Shown here: positions 1 to 10,202 of the stretch, piece after piece
Position numbering within the stretch: the stretch's first letter is position 1
How the letters are laid out: each line of letters begins with the position of its first letter
Assembly: GCA_963383645.1 (NCBI GenBank)
Contig: OY726557.1
Location: forward strand, 126,168,895-126,232,894
Length of the DNA: 64,000 nucleotides
Direction: 5' to 3'
From: Muscardinus avellanarius
Taxonomy: Eukaryota > Chordata > Mammalia > Rodentia > Gliridae
The notes under the pieces: generated by a model
Told to the model about the DNA's origin: nothing
Database searches by the model: none
What the model saw: the letters and a program-made list of their open reading frames with translations, nothing else
Translations under genes and position numbers: made by a program

Positions 1-930
1 GGGATCAGAGCCTGCTGTGAGGCAAGGCCACTATGGAGGCCTCCAAGGAGCGAAGCCTGCGGAGGGGTTAGGCCAGAGCCAGGGCTAATGAGGCCGGGAT
101 CAGAGCCTACCATGAGGTAAGGCCCGGTGCTGGGGCATCCGAGGTCAGGATCAGAGCCAGCTGATGCATTAGGCCAGTGCCGGAGCCAGCGAGGTCGGGA
201 TCAGAGCCTGCTGTGAGGCAAGGCCGGTGCTAGGCCTCCGAGGCTGGGATCGGAATCTGCCGAGGGATTAGGCCAGTGCCGGAGCCATTGAGGCCAGAAT
301 TGGAGCCTGCTTTGAGGCAAGGCTGGTGCTGGGGCCAGAGAGGTAGGGATTGGAGCCTGCCTTTAGGAATGGCCAGTGCTGGGGCCTCCGTGGCCAAGAT
401 CAGAGCCTGCCGAGGGGTGAGGTCAGTGCCAGGGCCAACGAGGCCGGGACCAGAGCCTGCCATGAGGCAAGGCCGCTACTGAGGCCTCCAAGGCAGGGAA
501 CAGTGCCAGCCAAGGGGTTAGGCTGGTGCCGGGCCAGCAAGGTTGGGATCGGAGCCTGCCATGAGGCAAGACCAGTGCTGGGACTTACGAGGCTGGGATT
601 GGACTCTGCTGAGGAGTAAGGCTGGTGCCAGGGCCAGTGAGGCCAGGATCAGAAACTGTGGTAAGGCAAGAATGGAGCTGGGACTTGCGAGACCAGGATA
701 GGAGCCTGCTAAGGGGTTAGGCTGGTGCCAGGGTCAGCAAAGCCGGGATTTGAGCTTGTCGGGAGGCTAGGCCAGTGCTGGAGCCTCTGAGGCCGGGAGA
801 GGATCCAGCCAAGGGGTTAGTTCGGTGGGGGGGGGCAGCAAGGCCAGGATCAGGGCCTCCCATGAGGCAAGGCTGGTGCTGGAGCCAGTGAGGTCGGGAT
901 GAGAGTCCTCCGGGTGGCCAGGCCACTTAC
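1..930 (+). repeat. VNTR B of composite copy 1
   Basis: Tandem ~50-bp GC-rich units starting at the window edge; the true left end is not visible. Confidence 0.8.
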
Positions 931-1330
931 TGGGGCCATCAAGAGTGGGATCAGAACTTGCAATGCAGCATGCAAAGAGAAATAGCACAGAACATAAAAT
1001 CCAGATGCTTCCCCTAATTAGTAAGAACAAGGTGGAAAGGGGTAACAGGAGGAGGTCGAGTAGTAGAAAGGGCCCTGTAGTGAAGCAACTAAGGTGAACA
1101 ATCAGAGGGGAGGGGATGGAGGAGGATGGAATCTCTTTAAAACTCATGAGGTGAATAAACATTTATATCAAAGATAATCACCGATTAAACATGGGATCGA
1201 GGGAGGGGGAGAGAATGGGATGGGGATTGGATGAGGGCTTATTGGATGATATGTGCTTGTATATCCTCTCAAGTCTTGTATTCCAAAGTGATGTATGATT
1301 ACAAAAAAAAAATAATAATAAATAATTGCC
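1..1330 (+). mobile_element. composite VNTR retroelement, copy 1 (5' end outside window)
   Basis: Positions 1-930 are about 18 diverged units of a GC-rich ~50-bp repeat (ggatcagagcctgc..gaggcaaggcc) in which gaggcaaggcc and ggggttaggcc unit types alternate. A unique tail (about 940-1310) and an A-rich end follow. The tail matches the tails of the other two copies and the L1 3'UTRs in this window. Confidence 0.75.
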
Positions 1331-1595
1331 ACAAAAAATAAAAAAATAGTCATTAATCAATTTAAAGTTCAGTTTAACCCAAAAGGTTTATCCAAGAATT
1401 TACCCCATATAATTTGTGTGAAAAACTATAGTAACTTCTTTTAGGAATAGACTACATTTGAGGAAAATGAAAAGTCACAAACCAGTTTAATTATTTCTCT
1501 GGAAATGCAGCATAGTTGTTTAAAGCCTCAAATGTGCTAGTGACATAGTTCAGGGTAGAGTGTTTGCCTGGGTGCACAAGTCCCCATGTTCATGT

Positions 1596-1636
1596 CCCAG
1601 CACAGATAGATAGATAGATAGATGATAGATAGATGA

Positions 1637-1684
<48 letters not shown>
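1596..1684. repeat. (GATA)n and (GAAA)n microsatellite
   Basis: Interrupted agat units (1603-1634) run into a long agaa tract (1635-1684). Confidence 0.9.
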
Positions 1685-1769
1685 GAAATCCTCAACTTTG
1701 AACTTTCCTGGCAGACAGACCTAGTTAGTAAAGTCTTAATTTTCCACTGACTATTGCTTTCAGTCTTAA

Positions 1770-1905
1770 GCAAATTTTTTCAAGACTTAATTTCCTTTAT
1801 AGGAAATGAGAATAATAGTATCTGCCCCAGAAGATTATTTTAAGAACTGAGATAATGTATATAATTTATTGGCATACAGTAAGTGCTCAACAAATATCAG
1901 ATATT
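1770..1905 (+). mobile_element. MIR-like fragment
   Basis: The stretch ending gagataatgtatataatt..agtaagtgctcaacaaatat matches the 3' part of the MIR consensus (..gtaggtgctcaataaat). Confidence 0.5.
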
Positions 1906-1950
1906 ATCTGATCATTAAGTTGCCAAAAGTGGTTCTGACTTTGTGTGGGG

Positions 1951-2355
1951 GGTGGTACTGGGGATGAAACCCAGGGCATTCACCTCTGAGCTACACCTCA
2001 AGTTCCCCCCCCCTTTTTATGGTGGTACTGGAGTTCCTGTAAACCCTTCTACCTCCAGGATACAATGCCAGACCTATTTTTTATATCTTTATTTGGAAAC
2101 AGGGTCTCTTAAGCCAGCGAGGCTGGCTTCAAACCTGCGCAATCCTCCTGTCTCTGCCTTCCAAGGGCAGGGATTACAAGTGTGCGCCACCATGACCGGC
2201 AACCTCCACCCCTATTTTTAACTCTTTACTTTGAAACAGGGTCTCACTGAGTTGCAAAGGGCCTCACTAAGTAGTCTGAAGCTGTCCATAAACTGTGATC
2301 CTCCTTTCTCAGCCTCTCAAATGTTAAGATTACAAGCACCTGCCACCATGCCCAG
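1951..2355 (-). mobile_element. B1-dID SINE split by a younger SINE
   Basis: The ID half is at 1951-2020 and the B1 half at 2201-2355. The younger copy (2021-2200) sits in the linker between them. Confidence 0.75.
2021..2200 (-). mobile_element. B1-dID SINE nested in an older copy
   Basis: It belongs to the younger subtype with ggtggtactggggttcctg..gacctattttttatat and the gccagcgaggctggcttc segment. Confidence 0.85.
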
Positions 2356-2400
2356 CTGTGGTTCTGGCTTTTCTGTGAGTGTATTCTCCCCCCACCCCTT

Positions 2401-2581
2401 CAGTACAGGGCATTCTACCTCTGAGATACATCCCCAGCCCTATTTTTCATTTATTTTGAAACAGGGTCTCACTAAATTCCAGAGGACCTCACTAAATAAC
2501 TGAGGCTGGCCACAAACCTGCAATTCTCCTGACTCAGTCTCCCAAGTACTGGGACTACAAGTGTGTATCACCACACCTGGC
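2401..2581 (-). mobile_element. B1-dID SINE
   Basis: Starts cagtacagggcattctacctc and ends accacacctggc. Confidence 0.8.
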
Positions 2582-2589
2582 ATTCTGTG

Positions 2590-3370
2590 AGCACATTGTG
2601 TTAAAAATAAAAGTTAGCAATACAAAAAATTGAGACAAACCTTTGGTATTTGAAAGATAAGTGTTACTTTTTTCTGTCAGCATTTTTATTATGTATCCCA
2701 TATGAACACAAAGTCTAACTTTTGTTTTAACTTCATATCACATAACCAAGCAAAAATTCCCAGTAATGTTGTGACTGGAAATAAAACTAAACATTCTCCA
2801 TTTTTAAAAACAGCTTTAATTCTAATATTCTAGGTAACCAAGTTGAGATAGAAATGTGAGAATAGTAACAGAAAACTGAATCTCTAAAGGAGAAATGTCC
2901 CTGCTGGAAGGTGGAGCAGGTGGCTTATGGATAGCTCTTGAGCTGTGAGCCGCACAAAAGAGCCAGGGACATAAAGAAACCACGATGTGTGAGTGCACTG
3001 AACAGCCCATAAATTACTTTATAACTTTTAAGCTCCCTATAAGTTTCCTGGAATGCAGCAAACTAAGAGCGAGAGACCATAAACCTGGTAAAGCTAGAGA
3101 CTAACATTTGTTTGGATGTTGAGCCTTAACCAGGTCACCCAATTGACCACCCACCTCTGGAGACATTGAGATAAGCTCAAACCTACATGCCAGACTGGAT
3201 TCCCTAATAGGAAAACATGATCTTGCTCAATATTTTTCAATCACAAAGACAATCCAGCCTCTATGGCTCATACATATTCCACCTAATTATGTACTCCAAT
3301 GAAAACTCAGAATTTAAGCCTGGCTGAGTATCTCGCTCTCAAGATAGCCCGCTTTCTATTCTGAGCATGA
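2590..3370 (+). other. unassigned, possible left part of an old LTR
   Basis: No exon is recognised. The segment from about 3060 (..tgaaaactcagaatttaagcctgg..) and the segment after the SINE (ctaataaagcccttcc.., 3620) together look like the promoter/poly(A) part of a retroviral LTR. Tentative. Confidence 0.35.
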
Positions 3371-3375
3371 GTATT

Positions 3376-3418
<43 letters not shown>

Positions 3419-3423
3419 TTTTT

Positions 3424-3607
3424 TGTTTGGGGATCAAACACAGAGGCATTCTACCTCGAAATTACATCCCCAGCCCTATTTGGGAACAGGGTCTCACTAG
3501 GTTGCTAAGAGCCTTGCTAAGTTGCTGAGGCTGGCTTTGAATCTGTGATCCTCCTGTCTCATCCTCCCAAATATTAGGATTATAAGCATGCACCATCACT
3601 CTCAGCT
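3424..3607 (-). mobile_element. B1-dID SINE with (TTTA)n tail at 3374-3423
   Basis: ID half ggatcaaacacagaggcattc, B1 half ending caccatcactctcagct. The pure TTTA run is the decayed poly(A) on the other strand. Confidence 0.8.
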
Positions 3608-3780
3608 TATCTTTTGTTTTCTAATAAAGCCCTTCCTCTCTTTCCTAAAACCTGAAATGTCTTTGAATTCTTTTCTGTGGCATGTGAAGAGACTGGAAGG
3701 TCCAAGTATAGGTCTCTCCTGCCTCTGGAGAGACCTCCTTAACCCCTTTTACAGTGACAAATCTATCTTCACTTAGATGT
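3608..3780 (+). mobile_element. possible LTR R-U5 remnant
   Basis: An AATAAA signal (3623-3628) is followed by cctgaaatgtctttgaattcttttctgtgg and a purine/pyrimidine-mixed tail, a pattern seen in gammaretrovirus-type LTRs. No coding region is attached; the start and end are uncertain. Confidence 0.35.
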
Positions 3781-4017
3781 AGTAGTGTGCTGTGTACTTT
3801 TATATTATTTTATTAGCTTGTAAGGTATAAAAATATTAATCTATCTTTATTCTAAAAGCATAAAATACAAAAGTAGCAAAAAAAAACCCAAAGGCATAAA
3901 ATATCTATAATCACACCATAAGAGATTTTTTGTCAAATTTCCTTTATGAATCTGAAATCTCCTTAATATTCCTATCACAAATTTCCTTTCCATTGGTGAT
4001 AAAAAGAAGTTATCATG

Positions 4018-4200
4018 GCCAGGCGTGGTGGTGCACGCTTGTAATCCCTGCACTTGGGAGGCAGAGACAGGAGGATCACGCAGGTTCGAAGCCAACCGCG
4101 CTGGCTTAGGAGACCCTGTTTCCAAAAATAAAATAGGTCTGGGAGTGTAGCCCAGAGATAGACGGGCTTCCAGGAACCCCAGTACCACCAAAAAAAAAAA
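4018..4200 (+). mobile_element. B1-dID SINE, young, with TSD
   Basis: An 11-bp duplication AAGTTATCATG (4007-4017 and 4201-4211) brackets the element and its A-tail. Confidence 0.9.
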
Positions 4201-4284
4201 AAGTTATCATGATAATGTTTAGTAATTTTTCTAAAGAATATACCTTCAAGATCTATGTGTATCTTTCTTGGAAATGTAAGGTAC

Positions 4285-5886
4285 AGGGAAGAACCAGGGC
4301 CCATGCCGCAGGACCCTGGGCCCCGGGCAGGGGTCACGCGAGGCACGCCAGACCCCTGGAAGAACTAGGGCCTGGGCCGCAGGACCCAGGGCGCTGGGCA
4401 GGGGTCGCGCAGGGCACGCCGGACCCCCGGAAGAACCGGGGCCGGGCTGCAGTGCTATTGAGTGCCTGATCCCACAACCTCCTCAAACCACACATACTGT
4501 CTTCTTTTATTTAAAAATAAGGAAAAGAAAAAGAAAAACAAAAAAGAAAAGAAAAATATCAGAGAGGGGTCAAGATGGCCGCGGCAGCTGCCAGGATACT
4601 GGAGATGCAGACAAAACTTATTCAACTGAACTGGAACTTTTGGGGAAATTCCCCGCAAAGGAGGACTGCTTCTTCTCTATATCCTTAAGAATCCTGTACA
4701 TCACCTGTAAGGAGAGAGTTTAGCAGAGACCTAGGAGGAAGGTGGTGTTGGAAGCAGTTGCCACGACAGCGGTGAACATTTGTATTTGGGAGAGGCAGAA
4801 ATCTGATCCTACCAACCTTATCTTCTGGAGAATTACCCCAAATGTCGAATGCTACTGTCGCGCATTCTTAGGAACACTGGACAACATGCAGAGTGGAAAA
4901 AGAGTTTGGGAAAGATTTGAAATGGTGGAGTCAGTGGCAATGGCAGTGGCCAGTACTCAGGGAAGGCAGAGATCTGAGGCATTACACCTGGAACTTTTGA
5001 AGAAATAACTCCAGAGGCAGAATACTACCACCATGCACCCTCGGGAACGTGGGACAACCTGCTAAGTGAAGAGGGTGCTCGGATCGGAGCCTGCCAAGGG
5101 GTGAGGCCAGTGACGGGAACAGCAAAGCTGGGATTGGAGCCTGCTGTGAGGCAGGGCCGGTGCTGCGGCCAGCGAGGCTAGGATCGGAGCCTGTCGTGAG
5201 GCAAGGCCGGTGCTGGAGCCAGCGAGGTCGGGATCAGAGTCTCTGGGTGGCCAGGCCACTACTGGGCCATCAAGATTGGGATCGAGCTGGGCGTGGTGGC
5301 GCACACTTGTAATCCCCACACTTGGGAGGAGGAGACAGGAGGATCGTGCAGGTCCACGCTGGCTTAAGAGACCCTGTTTCCAAAAATATAATATAAAATA
5401 GGTCTGGGAGTGTAGCCCGGAGGTAGAAGGGCTTCCAGGAACCCCAGTACCACCAAAAAAAAAAAAAAAGAGTGGGATCAGAACTTGCAATGCGGCATGC
5501 ACAGAGAAATATCACAGAAAATAAAAACCAGATGCTTCCCTAATTAGCAAAAACTAGGAGGAAAGGGGTAACAGGAGGAGGTTGAGTTATAGAAAGGGCC
5601 CTATAGCGAAGCAATTAAGGTGACCAATCAGAGGGGATAGAATGGGGAGCATGGAACCTCTTTAAAAGTCAGGAGGTATGTAAACAAATGTATCAAAGAT
5701 AATCACCAATCAAGCATGAGATCGAAGGAGGGGGCAGGAATGGGATGGGGATTGAATGAGGGCTAATTGGATAATGTGTGCTTGTATATCCTCTCAAGTC
5801 TTGTATTCCAATGTGATGTATGATTACAATGCACTAATAAAAATATAAAAAACGATTAAAAATGTAAAAAAAATAAATTAAAAAGA
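4285..5886 (+). mobile_element. composite VNTR retroelement, copy 2, complete with target-site duplication
   Basis: In order: GC-rich repeat A (4285-4450, two to three ~75-bp units with ggaagaac..gggcaggggtc..), an A-rich link (4500-4560), three diverged ~180-bp units starting at gaggggtcaagatggc (4564-5080), VNTR B (5083-5270, same ~50-bp unit as copy 1), an L1 3'UTR-like tail (5470-5860) and an A-rich end. A 14-bp perfect duplication GAAATGTAAGGTAC lies at 4271-4284 and 5887-5900. A SINE sits inside at 5285-5469. No ORF is shared with L1 proteins. Confidence 0.8.
5285..5469 (+). mobile_element. B1-dID SINE inside composite copy 2
   Basis: Bounded by near-identical aagattgggatc and aagagtgggatc. 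It inserted at the VNTR B/tail junction. Confidence 0.88.
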
Positions 5887-6019
5887 GAAATGTAAGGTAC
5901 ACATTATTCCAATAAGTAGAACACACAACACTTGTCAACTTCATATGACAAGTGCAGTATGTAATTTTCTTTTTGTTTTAAAAAAACAAAATCAGATACT
6001 GTAATGGAGTTATAATCAG

Positions 6020-6190
6020 CCTATGTTAGTCCACTTTCCATTGTTATTTATTTTCTGTAGCTATATTTCTGAGAGCAATATTTATAAAGAAATCTCTAAA
6101 GAAAGTAAGTTTATCTGGGTTCATGGTTCTGGAGGCTGGACAGCCCAAGATCATGGTGCAGCCTCTGGTGGGGGCCAGGCCACCACATTG
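6020..6190 (-). mobile_element. MaLR-type LTR fragment
   Basis: The run gttcatggttctggaggctgga..atcatggtgcagcctctggtg is the reverse-strand signature of MST/MLT-like LTRs. Old and truncated. Confidence 0.45.
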
Positions 6191-6362
6191 TAGAAATATG
6201 GAAGGACAACCAAACATGTTCCATCAAAGCAAAACACAAGGAATCTTTGATGTATAATAGACTGCTCTTGAAAATAAGCAGATTTCAGCATGACAAGCCA
6301 TAGCAAAGCCTTAAAAGAAGTGTGTGTGGGGGAGGGCTATTTGTTCTTGTTATTTTGTTTTG

Positions 6363-6416
6363 TACTGGGGACTGAACTCAGGGGTATTCTACATCCAAAC
6401 TGCACTCCCAGCCCTT

Positions 6417-6459
<43 letters not shown>

Positions 6460-6750
6460 TTGGTGGTACTGGGGTTCCTGGAAGCCCCTTCTACTTCCAG
6501 GCTACACTTCTAGACCTATTTTTTATATTTTTATTTGGAAATATGGTCTCGTAAGCCAGTGCGGCTGGCTTCGAACCTGTGCAATCCTCCTGTCTCTGCC
6601 TCCCAAGTGCGAGGATTACAAGTGTGTGCCACTACGCCCAGCAGTTTTTTAATTTTGGAATGGGGTCTTGCTAAGTTGCTGAGGCTGGCCTCTAACCTGC
6701 CTTGGATCTTCCTCAGTACTGGGATTACAGAATATTCTTCTATACTTGGC
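6363..6750 (-). mobile_element. B1-dID SINE split by a younger SINE
   Basis: The ID half at 6363-6415, (TTTA)n at 6415-6461 and the B1 half at 6643-6750 flank the insert. Confidence 0.75.
6462..6642 (-). mobile_element. B1-dID SINE nested in an older copy
   Basis: Starts ggtggtactggggttcctgg and ends ccactacgcccagc. Younger subtype than its host. Confidence 0.85.
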
Positions 6751-7121
6751 AAATAAGAGACCTCAAAACCACCACTTTTGAAACAGATATCCAGTTGTAA
6801 ACAAAATCCTGTGTTATGTGGACCCACAAAGAGAGATTCACATTTTTCAGGACATATGAACATGAAATCAACTTCACAGATGAGGGCTGAAACTTCTGTG
6901 GTAATTATTTTTCATGGAAATTTTTTTTAAAAATCAGTAAAACATTCTTGAATGATCTCTAGGTTTCATTTCATCCAAAAATGTGCAAGCTCATCACTTA
7001 TTTCTATAAAAACAACATAATGAGGATGGCTATGTCAAGGAAGCATTATGAACATTAACACATAAAAATCATAGTAGTGTTCTATATAGTTTAAACTATT
7101 TATGTAATTAAAATATATGAT

Positions 7122-7331
7122 AAACTGGGTGTGGTGGCACAGGCTTGGAATCCCAGCATTTGGAAGGCTGAGACAAGAGGATTGTTCAAAGCCAGCCTTA
7201 ACTACTTAGTGAGGCCTTTTACAACTCAGTGAGACCCTGTTTCAAAATAAAGAATAAAAAATAGGTCTGGGGGTGTAGCTCAGAGGTAGAATGATCCTGG
7301 GTTCCATCCACAGTACTGCAAAAAATAAAAT
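7122..7331 (+). mobile_element. B1-dID SINE with TSD
   Basis: A 12-bp duplication AAAATATATGAT occurs at 7110-7121 and 7332-7343. Confidence 0.88.
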
Positions 7332-7463
7332 AAAATATATGATGATTTGACCTCAAAGAATAGAATGTAACAGTGGTCACAAAAGACTAGGAAGGGTAGG
7401 GACTAGGTAGAAGAAACAAGGTTCAGTAAGGGGCACCAAAACACAGATAAGAGGAGGAATGAC

Positions 7464-7658
7464 AGCCAGGCACAGTGGCACAAACCTATAATCCCAGTAC
7501 TTGGAAGACTGAGATATAAGAATTGCAGGTTTGAGTTCAGCCTCTGAAACTTGGTGTGACCCTCAGCAACTTAGGGTTTCAAAATTTAAAAACTGAAAAA
7601 GTTCTGAGGCTATAGCTTAGAGGTACAATTTCTCTAGGTTCAATTCTTAGTATATAAT

Positions 7659-7690
<32 letters not shown>

Positions 7691-7691
7691 A
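7464..7691 (+). mobile_element. B1-dID SINE with (TAA)n tail
   Basis: A diverged copy; the ID half is cttagaggtacaatttctctaggttcaattc, then a TAA microsatellite at 7657-7691. Confidence 0.75.
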
Positions 7692-8164
7692 AGAAATAAC
7701 TACTGCTTAGCATAATCTATGAAATATTTCAAAATGACTAAGAGAATACAAAATTCCTATTATATAAAAATGATTATGTTTGAAGAGATGGAAATGCTTA
7801 TTACCCTGATTTGATTATTAAACATTATATACATATCACCATATGTACACCATAAAGATAAATAAATATTATGTCTTAATAAAAAATAAATAAACTGTAT
7901 GGCATTAATGTAAACAAAAATTAAATGAAGGTAATAGCTTATCAAGATCCTCTTTCAAAATTGAAAAATTGGGACTTCCGGGAAGATGGCTATGGAGGAA
8001 AGTGGCACTTATAAGTCCTGCTAACAATTGAACTCTATTACCACAAAACCAGCGCCTTTCAGAGCCAGAAAACACCACCAGCAAAGAAATAAAAATGGTA
8101 AATACAAGGGACAGAGAAAAAGGGCTGGAAAAACAAGACACCAGAAAAAAACCAGCCCGAAGTG

Positions 8165-8450
8165 CCACGCCCGCTGTGGTGCGGAGCGGCCGGAGCAGCC
8201 GGAACAGCCAGAGCCGCAGTGCAGAGCAGTCGGAGCCCTGGCGCGAAGCGGCCAGAACAGCCGGAGCAGCCAGAGGCTCAGCGCGGAGTGGCCGGAGCCG
8301 CGGCGCGGAGCGGCCGGAGTGGCCAGACCCGCAGTGCAGAGCAGCCAGAGCCGCGGTGCAGAGTGGCCAGAGCAGCTGGAGCGGCCAGAGCCGTACTGCA
8401 GAGCAGACAGAGCCGCGGTGCAGAGCGGCCAGAGTGGCGTGGCCTACATC
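8165..8450 (+). repeat. GC-rich VNTR in the 5'UTR of L1 copy A
   Basis: Imperfect tandem units built from gcggccggagcagccagagccgc..tgcagagc. Unit lengths vary around 30-45 bp. The sister L1 copy B has no such array at the matching place (about 14640-14680). Confidence 0.75.
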
Positions 8451-9235
8451 TCCCCTAGCAGCACCAGGCTCCAGAGAGGAGGGAGACTCAAAACAGAGCT
8501 CAAATCCAGAGAGGAGGTACTCTGGCCTCGCGGCCTAGGATGCAGAAGCAGCGTCTTACTGCTGGCGGCAGCGGCGAGTTCACCAGACTGCCCTAGACCA
8601 ATCCACTCAACCAGCCACCAGGCGCCTGAGAGGAGGGGTGAACAGCGAGCCAAGGTGAGCAGGTGCTGAACAGCCAGGTGGCAGTCAGCAGTTTTGTTGG
8701 TGCAGGGAACATCTAAAGCTCCCAAGGGCCGGGCACAGCACAACTGGCAAGGACTCAGAGCAGAGCTCAAAACCAGAGAAGAATTATGCCGCATCACGGT
8801 CGAGGGCGTGGCAGTGGTGCCATATTGCCAGTGGCGGCAGCAGTGAATCCACCGAGTTCACTACAGCTCCATCAGCGCACTCAACAACCGTGAGTCAAAT
8901 TGCGGCCCCTAGGGGAGAAATCCCAGTACTGCACTCCCAGGGACTTGCGCAGATAGGCTCCCTGGGTCGGAGATTTTAGCAGTGCAGCCCAGTGGGGGAG
9001 TGGCAGTGGCAGAGATATCATACCATAGTCACAACTCCCTGCTGGAGAACGCCCAACTTGGCACCCCCCACGGTCTAAACAGCCTTGATTGACTCCCTGG
9101 GTCTGAGACCTTGTGATACAACCCAGTAAAGGAGTAGTGGTGACTGAGATACCACAGACTCAAGATCCAGAGCATCTTAAGTGAACTCGTAGTGACTCAG
9201 GGAAGAACACAGAGAAGGCACAAACTTCCAAAATC

Positions 9236-10157
9236 ATGGGAAAGAGAAATAACAATGGAGCAGTGAATGCCAACAACCCCACAACATCAGAATCTGATAA
9301 CACAGAAATCCAAAGACCTCTAGAAGATCAAATTAGGAAAATAACTTTAGAAATAATAGAGGACTTTTGAAAAGAATTTAGAGAGAGTCAAAAAGAGATA
9401 AAGGATGCAATTAATGAAGTAAAGTCCTCAATTCAAAGTATAAACAACAGATTAGACCACATGGAGAATAGAATCTTGCTTCTTGAAGATGATCATCCTA
9501 AAAATGAACGCATAGTTTCTAATTTAGAAAAAAAAAAAAACCCGAGAGCAGGAATCTGACATTGAAGAAATATGGGCCCATTTTAAGAGAGCTAATCTAA
9601 GAATAATTGGAATAGAGGAGGGAAAAGAAGGTGAAATCAAAGGGATCAACAATCTCTTCAAGGAAGTAATAGCAGAAAATTTTCCAAACATAGAGCAAGA
9701 GGTCGATACACAGGTCCAGGAAACTTATAGAACTCCCTTTAGACACGATCAGAGAAGAGGATCCCCACACCACATAATTGTCAAAAAGACTAATGTGGAA
9801 GCCAAGGAGAGAATCTTAAAGGCAACAAAAACAAAAGGCCACGTGACATACAGAGGCAAACCAATTAGAATCACTCCAGACTTCCCAAACCAAGTCATGA
9901 AAGCCAGAAGGGCATGGAGTAACATATTCCAAACTCTGAAAGAAAACAACTTCCAGCCAAAAATTTCCTACCCAGCAAAACTATCCATCAAATTAGATGG
10001 GGAAATAAGAAGCTTCCGTGACAAACAGCAACTGAAGGAATTTATGTCTTCAAAACCAGCGCTAGAGAAAATACTCAAGGAGATTAACTGCAAAGAGGAA
10101 ATTGGTAATACACGCCAGAACCAAAGAAACAAGAATTCCCATCCAGCAGACAACTAA
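9236..10157 (+). pseudogene. L1 copy A ORF1 (nucleic-acid-binding chaperone), broken
   Basis: ATG at 9236 (MGKRNNNGAVNAN). An N-terminal coiled-coil region, then NLRIIGIEEG (RRM start) and the C-terminal domain FQTLKENNFQPKISYPAKLS are readable. There is an in-frame TGA at 9368-9370 (codon 45) and a frameshift near the A-run at 9529-9541. From 9795 the frame is open to the TAA at 10155-10157. Confidence 0.88.
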
Positions 10158-10202
10158 GAAAAGAAGAATAAACAGTATCACAAACAGAAATAAGATCTTA
10201 AC

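Noticed and set aside
1..930. possible CRISPR-like or satellite array
   Set aside because: Units are contiguous and diverged with no spacers, and the array is attached to a retroelement tail that recurs elsewhere. Mammalian VNTR, not CRISPR or centromeric satellite.
3975..4346. 123-codon minus-strand ORF
   Set aside because: Translation of a SINE and of repeat A; similar peptides recur at every antisense SINE in the window.
8028..8669. 213-codon Arg/Ala/Glu-rich ORF
   Set aside because: It reads through the GC-rich VNTR in the L1 5'UTR; other frames are open too.
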